DNA of 15,034 bases from Actinomycetes bacterium. GTDB taxonomy: Bacteria > Actinomycetota > Actinomycetes > Propionibacteriales > Propionibacteriaceae. The notes under the pieces were generated by a model. That model worked only from the letters and a program-made list of their open reading frames with translations. It did not search any database and was not told where the DNA came from. Made by a program: the position numbers and the translations under genes. Positions 7,801 through 13,719 of the stretch are shown here, piece after piece. The stretch is taken from NCBI GenBank assembly GCA_023387135.1, contig JAEWIK010000348.1:1-15034 (forward strand), written 5' to 3'. Numbering within the stretch: position 1 is the stretch's first letter; every line of letters starts with the position of its first letter.

Positions 7801-9622
7801 CGCCCCACCCGACGGGCCGGCGCTCATCGACTCCTACGCCACGACGGCTCACCGGTTCCGGTTCGCTGGGCTGAAGTCAGTGGCACACGACCCTGAGGAC
7901 GGTTCTCTCGACATGACCGCCACCGACCTCGCCGGTCGCTACACCTTCACGCTCGCCGCGCCCGCTGGGGCCCCGCTGCCGGACGGGTGCTCGACGGTGT
8001 GCGAGGCCGTCGGCGACTCCAACGGGGTCGTCGACTTCGGCAGCGTCGGCTACACGGTCGCCGACTTGGCGGGAAGCGCGTCCACGAGCTTCACCTACAC
8101 GGTCAGCGAGTCCGGCTCGGCGCCGGGCGTGGTCGACGACCCTGCGTCGGTCAAGACGGTCGTGGTGACCCTGACCGACAACGAGGACGGCACCCTCACC
8201 ATCGACGCCGACGACGGCAGTCCGGTGTTCTCGTTCACCAACACCTACACGCCGCAACCGGTGAGCGTCCCGTTGAAGGCATCGTGGACGATCCACGGCC
8301 GGGACATGGCGCCGGGGGAAACCGCCGCGTTCCAGGTGATCTCGGCAGACCCCTCGGATACCGGCATCACACTGCCCGCGATGTCTACCGTCGGCCGCGG
8401 CGTGGACGGCCAGCCGTCCCCGCTCTCCTTGGGAACCGCCATCATCTCCAAGCCGGGCCTCTACGAGCTCGTCGCGCGTGTCGTCAACGACGACCCGACC
8501 TGGGACGTGACGGCGGTCGCGTCCGAGTTCGCCTTCACCGTGGCGGTGACGGACACCGGCGACGGCACGCTGCAGGCCGCCACTCGGCTGCCGGACGGTG
8601 GCCTGGCGTTCACTGGCGAATCCGCCGAGACGGCGACGACCCAACTCGAAGTGACGGGCCTCGCGGTGCTCGACCTCGCGTCAGCCACGCTGGCTCCGTC
8701 ATTCGAGGGCATCGCAGGGCAGTTCCAGTTCACGCTGACCGCCACCGAGCCGACCGCACCACTGCCGCTGTCAGCGAAGACGACCAGGAACGCCACCGGC
8801 GGCGGGCGGGCCAGCTTGGATGCTGCGGTGCCCATGCCACCGTCGGTGACAGCGACCAACGACGCTACGGGCGCCGTCAGGTTCGGGCCCGTCACCTTCA
8901 CCAGCGCCGACCTCGGCGGCGCAACCTCGCGCACGTTCGGCTACCGGGTGACCCAGGCCGGCTGGACGGCCGGAGTCGACAACGATGCCGACGAGGTAAC
9001 CGGAGTCGCGTTCACTATCACTGTCACGATCGACAGCGATGGGCGGCTCTCGCACACCACCAGCCCCGCCGGTGACCTGTTCGAGTTCACCAACACCTAT
9101 GGGGTCGAACCGGTCAGTGCGGTCATCCAGGCCGAGAAGACGCTCAACGGACGCCTCCTGCAAGCCGATGAGTTCGAGTTCGCGCTCACCGGCGGCGACG
9201 GCAGCCGTCAAGGCGTCCGCCACGACGCGCAAGGTGTCGCCAACTTCGCGCCCATCGTCCTGACGGTGCCCGGCAAGTACTCCTACCTCATCGAGGAGGT
9301 GCCGGGCGACGACGCCGACATCGTCTACGACAGGCAGGCCACTCTCGTCATGCTCACCGCCACCGACGACGGAGCCGGCGGGCTCGACGTGTCAGCAGAC
9401 CCATCGAGCATCGTCGCCTTCGTCAACCACTGTGTGGACATGGACGGCGCCCCGTACACGTGCGACCCGTCCGACGGCAGCCTGGCCTTCACCGGCGCCG
9501 CCGTGACGGGTCTGGTCGTCGTCGCAGGGCTGCTGATCTGCAGCGGTGTCTGGCTGACCCGCCGCCGGACGGCGACTGCGAACGGGAGTACGGCTGCCGG
9601 GAGTCGTGACGACAAGACATGA
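4823..9622 (+). CDS. Giant wall-anchored FctA/Spy0128-like pilin-domain protein, LAFTG sorting signal
   Basis: This 1599-residue protein has a Sec signal peptide (1-34, cleavage after VAHA), then an N-terminal domain (about 38-190) rich in Gly with Cys86 and Cys170. Ten pilin-type beta domains follow: R1 197-326, R2 327-462, R3 463-593, R4 594-732, R5 733-858, R6 881-1010, R7 1011-1147, R8 1148-1273, R9 1274-1431, R10 1432-1536. A Pro-rich linker (859-880) divides them. The C-terminus has LAFTG (1554-1558), a hydrophobic helix and TRRR, which is a complete sortase sorting signal; LAxTG is the class E sortase form. R10 looks like a standard isopeptide domain: Lys1439 in AEKTLNG, Glu1492 after YLIE, Asn1535 in AFVNHC. 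The other nine lack a clean Lys/Glu/Asn triad by eye. Likely role: long surface stalk or adhesin on the outside of the cell. No sortase is encoded in the window, so a housekeeping sortase elsewhere is expected. Ligand unknown; the N-terminal domain is the obvious tip. Confidence 0.88.
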   Translation: MNAYGVKARCLAAALMLGLATVVSVGLPSTVAHAEPASRQEVEFHTAGKGEYVLPPGARNVFVQVHGGDSARQRSPETDGEVAPYCENDLVRTSFGDGSSTPNGVWGGWNSDDWGDVSGVVSFTVGAGGTRASLTDAGGPGSSAVGEPSVVALDGVGSLVAPGGQDSGVCAQPSLVGAAGSVSISYELFSPVSLSPAVAVELVGRDATADDRFEFQVRPIGTRTQAAAAEGSVVLPGSSASAVGPFSEYLWAPVPFGALEFLRPGTYNFAVTQTNTGALQSGVSAVTHTATFAVTVTSDADGKLTATPSYGREGLRFTERYAEARARVDLTGAMVVKAADPRVPLPVQGGFSYGIEAVTAGAPLPPATTAVNDAAGQVTFGAVEFGPADLAGASEIGNGLVAKTFVYRVTQSGEVAEVTNDTSSTREFGVRVVRDTGTGTLTASTSAAPLFAFANSYTPAAAGFTLPRVSLRIAGFPSTSGRTARVELSADDPATSAAVARGEVTGSSQMASVSAGSVAAALDFGDIAFSRPGSYSFRLAEEPPPDVVASDGTCVFTVEVADDGSGQFAATLGSTSPSADCFALENTYAPRAAQLALRGIVSVDIDPAGAGLMLGVGDIAPGYSYTVTSVGGAPLPSACGSPCTVAMDAAGNVDLGMVEFGRDLLVGATSADFTYRVTQAGSHRGVTNDPTATRQFTVRVTEDPEGRLAATLQPSADGVAFAFTNSYSVQPATTAAIDASLQVNGADATGKLFDFEIVARGADTEAAVSAGDVTLPAREEVTGGTDGTVVPFAFNGITFTRPGTFFFTARQLTASLPADFGPQVDVVDFSVTATDKLDGTLRTVLDVPAGGLAFVDVSPAGTPPTVTPAPPPTRPTPAPAHVTVPATMTLVGRDALAGEQATLTIRAVNGAATAGVDAGSIQLPSAATVALGANGEAVPVTLGDIEFTQPGRYQFTVSRMGGSATGVSGLVAAVAFTIDVTDNADGTMTVTLLAPPDGPALIDSYATTAHRFRFAGLKSVAHDPEDGSLDMTATDLAGRYTFTLAAPAGAPLPDGCSTVCEAVGDSNGVVDFGSVGYTVADLAGSASTSFTYTVSESGSAPGVVDDPASVKTVVVTLTDNEDGTLTIDADDGSPVFSFTNTYTPQPVSVPLKASWTIHGRDMAPGETAAFQVISADPSDTGITLPAMSTVGRGVDGQPSPLSLGTAIISKPGLYELVARVVNDDPTWDVTAVASEFAFTVAVTDTGDGTLQAATRLPDGGLAFTGESAETATTQLEVTGLAVLDLASATLAPSFEGIAGQFQFTLTATEPTAPLPLSAKTTRNATGGGRASLDAAVPMPPSVTATNDATGAVRFGPVTFTSADLGGATSRTFGYRVTQAGWTAGVDNDADEVTGVAFTITVTIDSDGRLSHTTSPAGDLFEFTNTYGVEPVSAVIQAEKTLNGRLLQADEFEFALTGGDGSRQGVRHDAQGVANFAPIVLTVPGKYSYLIEEVPGDDADIVYDRQATLVMLTATDDGAGGLDVSADPSSIVAFVNHCVDMDGAPYTCDPSDGSLAFTGAAVTGLVVVAGLLICSGVWLTRRRTATANGSTAAGSRDDKT
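5411..9430 (+). repeat. Ten pilin-type domains in alternating A and B types
   Basis: Protein-level repeats, not DNA repeats. Type A (R1, R3, R5, R6, R8; about 126-131 residues) starts near a GRDA-like turn, has an LP segment and F-x-x-PG-x-Y/F, and ends in a degenerate F-x-x-x-Y/S. Type B (R2, R4, R7, R9; about 136-158 residues) has a GAPLP-like loop (APLPL in R9), a DL-x-G-A step, Y-R-V-T-Q-x-G or similar, and ends FTNTY or a close variant. R10 is a third, more standard type. The order is A-B-A-B-A, linker, A-B-A-B-C. The A-B unit is about 265-285 residues, so the gene probably grew by duplication of domain pairs. Confidence 0.75.
7397..7462 (+). other. Pro-rich linker inside the pilin-like protein
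   Basis: Codons 859-880 encode a stretch in which about half of the residues are Pro, with Thr and Ala (TPAPPPTRPTPAP). It lies between R5 and R6, close to the middle of the domain array, and splits it into two similar halves. Such linkers are usually extended and flexible; here it would act as a hinge in the stalk. Confidence 0.7.
9482..9619 (+). other. Sortase sorting signal (LAFTG, membrane helix, basic tail)
   Basis: LAFTG at 9482-9496 is followed by about 20 hydrophobic residues (AAVTGLVVVAGLLICSG and on) and TRRR, then a short polar tail to the stop codon. Class E sortases of high-GC Gram-positives are known to prefer LAxTG over LPxTG. Cleavage would fall between Thr1557 and Gly1558. 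Confidence 0.85.
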
Positions 9623-9641
9623 GGTTGCGTGCCTCTGTGGA

Positions 9642-9655
9642 GCCCGGCCGCGGGC
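9642..9655. terminator. Stem-loop between convergent genes
   Basis: GCCCG (9642-9646) pairs perfectly with CGGGC (9651-9655) around a 4-base loop, in the 38 bases between the stop codons of the pilin-like gene (+) and the DUF2500 gene (-). No T-run follows on either strand. A weaker GAGG/CCTC pair lies at 9621-9635. It is a plausible two-way terminator. Confidence 0.4.
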
Positions 9656-9660
9656 GGGCG

Positions 9661-10095
9661 TCAGCGCAGGAGTTCGCGGGTGAAGCCCAGGTAGCGGGTG
9701 CCCTTCATGGAGACCGAGCCCTCGTCGCCGACGACGAGCAGGCCGTACTCGCTGGCGGGTACCTCGAGCTCGAAGCGCTCGCCGCTCGCCTGCTCGAAGG
9801 TGACGAGGTGCCGCTGGTGGATCGAGTCGCTGTGGAAGCTGGTGGTCATGGTGCCGTCGGCGGAGAGGGTGGGCTGGGTGGAGGCGCCGCCCGAGAGTTC
9901 GATCCGCTTGTCGGCGACCCTGGCGACGGCGCTCACCTCGGGAGCCGCGTTGTTGACGGCGCGCTGCCTGAGGCCGCGCACGACGGCGAGGACTATCAGG
10001 CCGATGACGACGACGAAGACGACGATGAACATGGTCTGCATCACCTGGAAGGTGGTGTCGAAGCCGTCGGTCATCGGGCCGAAATCGGGATCCAT
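9661..10095 (-). CDS. DUF2500 membrane-anchored protein
   Basis: The product is 144 residues. One transmembrane helix (about 18-40, MFIVVFVVVIGLIVLAVV) precedes a soluble domain. The C-terminal half has the DUF2500 pattern as I know it: HLVTFEQASGERFELEV (96-112), then YGLLVVGDEGSVSMKGTRYLGF (117-138). The family has no known function. The + strand pilin-like gene converges on it and the CPBP protease gene lies 40 bases upstream, but it seems to have its own promoter: TACGAT lies exactly six bases before the ATG at 10095 and there is no Shine-Dalgarno. A second ATG at codon 8 also lacks one. Confidence 0.75.
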   Translation of the reverse strand: MDPDFGPMTDGFDTTFQVMQTMFIVVFVVVIGLIVLAVVRGLRQRAVNNAAPEVSAVARVADKRIELSGGASTQPTLSADGTMTTSFHSDSIHQRHLVTFEQASGERFELEVPASEYGLLVVGDEGSVSMKGTRYLGFTRELLR

Positions 10096-10101
10096 GCGGT
10101 C

Positions 10102-10107
10102 ATCGTA
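10102..10107 (-). promoter_or_regulatory. -10 element of a leaderless promoter (DUF2500 gene)
   Basis: On the - strand TACGAT fits the TAnnnT -10 pattern and is followed by six bases and then ATG. This places the transcription start at or next to the start codon. No -35 match was seen. The same hexamer at the same distance precedes the isomerase gene. Confidence 0.5.
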
Positions 10108-10135
10108 AGGCGACCGCCCCCTTCCATGGGGAGGC

Positions 10136-10981
10136 TTACAGCCAGGAGACCAGCGGCGCCAGCAGCGAGTACCCCACGAACGCGGCGATGTCGAGCAGCG
10201 TGTGGGCGACGACGAACGGGCCGACCCGTTTGAACCTCAGGTAGAGCAGCCCGAAGACCGCCCCCATCACCAGGTTGCCGACGAAGCTGCCGAAGCCCTG
10301 GTAGAGGTGGTACGAGCCCCTGATGAGCGCACTGGCCAGGACGATCACCCACGGCTTCCACAGCAGCGCCTTCGCCCTGTTGAAGAAGAAGCCGATCATG
10401 ACGACCTCCTCCAGCACGCCGTTCATGGCGGCGAGGCCGACGTAGGCAGGGATCGTCCACCACTGGGCCGTCAGGTTCGCCGGCTGGATCTGCGTGTTGT
10501 ACCCCAGCACCCACGCCAGGTAATAGAGGGCGAGGCCGGGGATCCCGATGCCCGCGAACAGCAGCGAGCCCCAGCCGAGGTCGAAGCCCGGACGCCTGAG
10601 GTCGAAGCCGATCGAGCGGCGCTGGCCCGCCAGGTGCAGCAGATACAGCGCGATCAGGGCCGGCACGACGGGGAAGACGATCCCGGCCACCTGGTACAGC
10701 AGGTCGAGCCACGGACGATCGGGAGTCACCGACTGGTTCATCTGCGTCGTCTGCTGGTTCAGCGGCGCCTGGTAGGTGAGCTTGTTGACCAGGGAGAGGA
10801 TCGAGTACACGGCCGACTGCCCGAGCGAGACGCCCAGGACGAGCAGCAGGTCCAGCCCCGGACGCTGGGCCGACGGCAGCGTTCCTGTCACTTTCTGGGT
10901 GCCGGACGCCGCGGCGTCGGCCGCCGCGGGATCGCCGGGCGAGAGCGCCACGGGCCGGGCAGTCCCCGCGATGTCGCTCAT
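10136..10981 (-). CDS. CPBP-family intramembrane metalloprotease
   Basis: This 281-residue membrane protein has several hydrophobic segments (about 44-66, 95-117, 137-160, 178-200, 210-224, 234-248, 255-278) and the CPBP (Abi, PF02517) motifs. Motif 1 is EEVVMIGFF with Glu191/Glu192. Motif 2 ends in His225 (LIRGSYHLYQG). A later GNLVMGAVFG and AHTLLD with His260 complete the site. The Arg of the usual EExxxR is replaced by Ile, as I recall in many actinobacterial members (EEVVVVGY-like). Residues 1-40 are an Ala/Pro-rich cytosolic tail. The family includes prenyl-protein CAAX proteases and bacteriocin self-protection proteins; the substrate here is unknown. The start overlaps the stop of the isomerase gene by four bases (ATGA), so the two are translated together. 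Confidence 0.88.
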   Translation of the reverse strand: MSDIAGTARPVALSPGDPAAADAAASGTQKVTGTLPSAQRPGLDLLLVLGVSLGQSAVYSILSLVNKLTYQAPLNQQTTQMNQSVTPDRPWLDLLYQVAGIVFPVVPALIALYLLHLAGQRRSIGFDLRRPGFDLGWGSLLFAGIGIPGLALYYLAWVLGYNTQIQPANLTAQWWTIPAYVGLAAMNGVLEEVVMIGFFFNRAKALLWKPWVIVLASALIRGSYHLYQGFGSFVGNLVMGAVFGLLYLRFKRVGPFVVAHTLLDIAAFVGYSLLAPLVSWL

Positions 10982-11850
10982 CGAGCCGCCCCGCCGGATT
11001 CGACGTCGAGCCTGAAGGCCGGCAGCCGCCTGGTCTGCTCGGCGGGCTCGGAGTGGTGGCTGAAGTGGGTCCTGGTGAACTCCAGCGCGCGGCCCAGCAG
11101 GCGCATGCGCTCCTCGCTGCTCTCGGCGCTCTTCGTGCTGACCTCGAGCACTATCTGCCCTCCGTACCTGTTGCTCGCCAGTTCTGCCAGCACCTCGTCC
11201 GCGCGCTGGTTGCCGAAGCCCGGCAGCAGGTGCTCATCCGCCTTGCCGCCCAGCCCGTCGGTGAGATGGACGTGCGCCAGCCTGTCGCCCCACGAGCGGA
11301 TGAGGTCCAGCGCCTGGCGCCGCGACGTGGCGGCGTGCGACAGGTCGAGCGTGAGGTGGTCGACGTCGAGCTCGGAAGGGTCCCAGCTCGGCGCGTACGC
11401 CCTCAGGTCGGCGCCGCCGGGACCGCGCCACGGGTACATGTTCTCGATGGCGAAGACGACGCCGGTGGAGTGTTCGAGCTGCCTGATGCCGGCGGTGAAG
11501 GTCGAGGCGTAGCTGCGCTGCCAGCGGAACGGCGGGTGGACGACGACGACCGACGCGCCGACCCTGGTCGCGGCGTCGGCCGAGCGGTTCAGCTTGTCCC
11601 ACGGCTCGACTCCCCACGTCCGCTGCGTGAGCAACAGGGTGGGGGCGTGGATGGCGGAGATCGGGAGCTCGTAGTAGTCGCGCAGCCTCAGCAGCTCATC
11701 GACGTCGGACGAGGCGGCGTCCATGCCCACCATGACTTCGATCGTGTCGTAGCCGAGGGCGCGTCCGAGGGCGAAAGCGCGCGCAGTCCCCTCCGGATAC
11801 ACCGAGGACGTCGACAACCCGATCAGCGACTCACCCCGGACAAATGGCAC
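10978..11850 (-). CDS. Sugar phosphate isomerase/epimerase-type TIM barrel
   Basis: This 290-residue protein belongs to the xylose isomerase-like/AP endonuclease 2 (PF01261) superfamily. Expected metal-site residues are visible along the barrel: Glu38 (TIEVM), His68 (SAIHAP), His105 (VVVHPP), Glu136 (FAIENMYP), Asp169/His172 (TLDLSHA), His193/His195 (HVHLTDG), Glu236 (VLEVS). The length is normal. The family isomerises or epimerises sugars, keto sugars or inositol derivatives; the substrate cannot be read from sequence, and an endonuclease IV-like role is less likely. The start is GTG at 11850 with TACGAT six bases upstream and no Shine-Dalgarno, which fits a leaderless message. The last four bases overlap the CPBP gene. 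Confidence 0.82.
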   Translation of the reverse strand: MPFVRGESLIGLSTSSVYPEGTARAFALGRALGYDTIEVMVGMDAASSDVDELLRLRDYYELPISAIHAPTLLLTQRTWGVEPWDKLNRSADAATRVGASVVVVHPPFRWQRSYASTFTAGIRQLEHSTGVVFAIENMYPWRGPGGADLRAYAPSWDPSELDVDHLTLDLSHAATSRRQALDLIRSWGDRLAHVHLTDGLGGKADEHLLPGFGNQRADEVLAELASNRYGGQIVLEVSTKSAESSEERMRLLGRALEFTRTHFSHHSEPAEQTRRLPAFRLDVESGGAAR

Positions 11851-11856
11851 CCGTCC

Positions 11857-11862
11857 ATCGTA
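11857..11862 (-). promoter_or_regulatory. -10 element of a leaderless promoter (isomerase gene)
   Basis: On the - strand TACGAT is followed by six bases and then the GTG start. Its context TTACGATGGACGG closely resembles TTACGATGACCGC before the DUF2500 gene. No -35 match was seen. Confidence 0.5.
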
Positions 11863-11909
11863 AACGGCGAACCTGAGGCACCCGCCGCCGCCCAGGGACC
11901 GCTCCGCGT

Positions 11910-11952
11910 CCCCCCTCGCCGGTCCCCGTGGTCGTCACCGGCCGAGGAGGGG
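11910..11952. repeat. Long imperfect inverted repeat in a divergent intergenic region
   Basis: The left arm 11910-11923 (six C, then TCGCCGGT) pairs with 11937-11952 (ACCGGC, GAGG, GGGG) over 14 base pairs. There are two single-base bulges (11943 and 11948) and a 13-base loop. The inner six pairs are perfect. It lies between the isomerase promoter (-) and the VOC gene (+). It may be a regulator site or a structured RNA leader. The rest of this 164-base gap holds only the two start regions. Confidence 0.5.
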
Positions 11953-12014
11953 CGAGCCCGACAGGGTGTATCTCCCGATTAGGAGTCTCAGTCGTGGTTG
12001 ACCAGAATGGGCCC

Positions 12015-12650
12015 ATGCATGTCGATCACGTAACCTTCGCGGTCGGGCCGTCCGGTCTTCAGGCTGAAGCAGCACGACTGGGCGAGCTCCTCGGCGAACG
12101 GCTGAAGGACGGCGGCTTCCACCCCCGCTTCGGTACCCGCAACCACATCCTGCCGCTGGCCGGCGGACGCTATCTCGAAGTCGTCGAGGTGCTCGAACAC
12201 CCCGCGGCCGAGAAGGCACCCTTCGGACAGGCGGTGCGCGCCCGCTCGGAGCTGGGCGGCGGTTGGCTCGGCTGGGTGGTGTCGGTCGACGATATCGCGC
12301 CCTTCGAGCAGCGCCTCGAACGCCAGGCCGTGCCGGGTATGCGTCACTTCCCCGACGGCCGCAGGCTCGAATGGGAGCAGATCGGCGTCAAGGGACTGCT
12401 CGCCGACCCGCAACTGCCCTTCTTCATCCACTGGCTGTCGGAGCACGAGCTCCAGCCGCAGGCTCTCGGCGGCGACATCGAACTCGTCGAACTCGAGATC
12501 GCCGGCACCCGTTCCAGGGTCGAGGAGTGGCTCGGTGAGTCGCTCGACGACACGTTCGACGGCGTGAAGCTGAGCTTCACCTCGCCGAACGGCCAGCCCG
12601 GCCTGCAGGCAGTGATCTTCGACACCCCGAACGGGCTCGTCAGGATCTGA
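12015..12650 (+). CDS. VOC/glyoxalase-like domain protein
   Basis: The product is 211 residues from the ATG at 12015. The first strand, VDHVTFAVG, is the typical opening of a vicinal oxygen chelate fold, and FHPRFGTRNHILPL then YLEVVEVL match the Glyoxalase_3-like (PF13468) layout. Candidate metal residues are His5, His36 and Glu55. A second half (about 125-211) repeats the fold, including FFIHWL and FDTPNGLVRI. The reaction is unknown; VOC proteins include dioxygenases, isomerases and resistance proteins. Two starts are credible. GTG at 11994 has AGGAG eight bases upstream and would add seven residues. ATG at 12015 has CAGAAT six bases upstream, like the leaderless starts nearby, and matches the domain edge. 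Confidence 0.8.
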   Translation: MHVDHVTFAVGPSGLQAEAARLGELLGERLKDGGFHPRFGTRNHILPLAGGRYLEVVEVLEHPAAEKAPFGQAVRARSELGGGWLGWVVSVDDIAPFEQRLERQAVPGMRHFPDGRRLEWEQIGVKGLLADPQLPFFIHWLSEHELQPQALGGDIELVELEIAGTRSRVEEWLGESLDDTFDGVKLSFTSPNGQPGLQAVIFDTPNGLVRI

Positions 12651-12654
12651 CTCC

Positions 12655-12669
12655 CGGCGGCAACCGCCG
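12655..12669. terminator. Stem-loop between convergent VOC and aldo/keto reductase genes
   Basis: CGGCGG (12655-12660), loop CAA, CCGCCG (12664-12669): a perfect six-pair hairpin in a gap of 27 bases between two stop codons. There is no T-run. It is well placed to end transcription from both sides. Confidence 0.5.
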
Positions 12670-12677
12670 CCCCCGGG

Positions 12678-13667
12678 TCACCACAGCGGGTGGATGTCGG
12701 CCCGCAGTCGCTCGTCGTACACCTCGCGCACGCGGGCGTCGAAGGCTTCGAGGTCGAAGCCCCCGTCTAGCAGCGCGGCGGCCGCGGCGTTGGCCTCCGC
12801 CTGGCGGGGATTGCGGGCGCCCGGGATGACGCTCGTCACGCCCGGCTGGGCGGCGATCCACGCCAGCGTCGCCGCGGGCAGCGGCACGTCGGACGGCAGC
12901 ACCTCGGCCAGCTCCGCGGCGGCGGCCACCCCGACCTCGAAGTCGACGCCCGAGAACGTCTCTCCGCGATCGAACGCCTCGCCGTGCCGGTTGTAGGTGC
13001 GGTGGTCGCTGGCGTCGAAGACAGTGGAGGACGTGTAGCGACCGGACAGCAGCCCCGAGGCGAGCGGGACGCGCGCGAACACTGCCACGTCCGCCGCCTG
13101 CGCGGCCGGCAGCACCTCGTCCAGCGGCTTCAGGCGGAACGGGTTGAGGATGATCTGGATGTTCGTGACGCCGCGTTCGATGGCAGCCAGCGCCTGTTCG
13201 CAGGTCTCGACAGAGATGCCGTACGCGGCGATCGACCCGTCCGCCACCAGTTCGTCGAGGGCGTCGTAGGTGGCCTGGGACGTGATGACCGCGGTGGGAG
13301 GGCAGTGCAACTGCACCAGATCGAGCGTGGAGACGCCGAGGTTGGCCCGCGACCTGTCGTTCCAGGCCCTGAAGTTCTCGGGGTTGTAGTTCTCGGGGAG
13401 TTGCTCGGCCCGCCTGCCCATCTTGGTCGCCACGACGACGCCGGCGCCCGCGGCGGTCCTGGTGAACTCGCCGATGAAGCTCTCCGAACGGCCGTCGCCG
13501 TACACGTCCGCGGTGTCGAAGAGGGTGACGTCCTGCGCGGCCGCCGCACCGAGAACCGCCAGCGCGTCGTCGGCGGTGACGTCGCCCCAGTCGGTTCCGA
13601 GTTGCCAGGTGCCGAGGCCGATGACAGACACCTGTCGACCCGTCCTGCCGAGTGGTCGTTGCTGCAT
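12678..13667 (-). CDS. Aldo/keto reductase
   Basis: The product is 329 residues from the ATG at 13667; AAGGAG lies six bases upstream, and an in-frame GTG just before it is too close to the site. The catalytic tetrad of NADPH-dependent aldo/keto reductases is present: Asp51 and Tyr56 in FDTADVYGDGRSE, Lys82 in VATKMG, His121 in VQLHCPP. SVIPGARNP (about 285) is the usual cofactor-binding end segment. The barrel appears complete. It reduces a carbonyl or oxidises a sugar alcohol or sugar; the substrate is not readable. It lies 52 bases after the LacI gene on the same strand, so it is probably co-transcribed and under its control, perhaps acting on the sugar sensed by the repressor. Confidence 0.92.
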   Translation of the reverse strand: MQQRPLGRTGRQVSVIGLGTWQLGTDWGDVTADDALAVLGAAAAQDVTLFDTADVYGDGRSESFIGEFTRTAAGAGVVVATKMGRRAEQLPENYNPENFRAWNDRSRANLGVSTLDLVQLHCPPTAVITSQATYDALDELVADGSIAAYGISVETCEQALAAIERGVTNIQIILNPFRLKPLDEVLPAAQAADVAVFARVPLASGLLSGRYTSSTVFDASDHRTYNRHGEAFDRGETFSGVDFEVGVAAAAELAEVLPSDVPLPAATLAWIAAQPGVTSVIPGARNPRQAEANAAAAALLDGGFDLEAFDARVREVYDERLRADIHPLW

Positions 13668-13719
13668 CACATGCTCCTTCGTTCGTGCGAGTGGCTGGCG
13701 GGGAGACCGCGGAAGCCCC

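Noticed and set aside
7987..9075. A 362-codon + strand frame inside the pilin-like gene
   Set aside because: Its translation is an Arg/Gly-rich string without folds, while the main frame carries regular beta repeats.
5411..9430. DNA-level tandem repeat or recombination array
   Set aside because: The repeats are seen in protein only; the nucleotide sequences of sister domains have diverged widely, so this is old duplication.
10202..11512. A 436-codon open frame on the + strand opposite the isomerase and CPBP genes
   Set aside because: It is antisense to two genes with clear family motifs. Its product is rich in Arg, Gly and Gln with no domain, as expected for a high-GC shadow frame.
11998..12003. 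TTGACC as a -35 element for the VOC gene
   Set aside because: It overlaps the CAGAAT hexamer by one base, so it cannot have the usual 16-18 base spacing to it.
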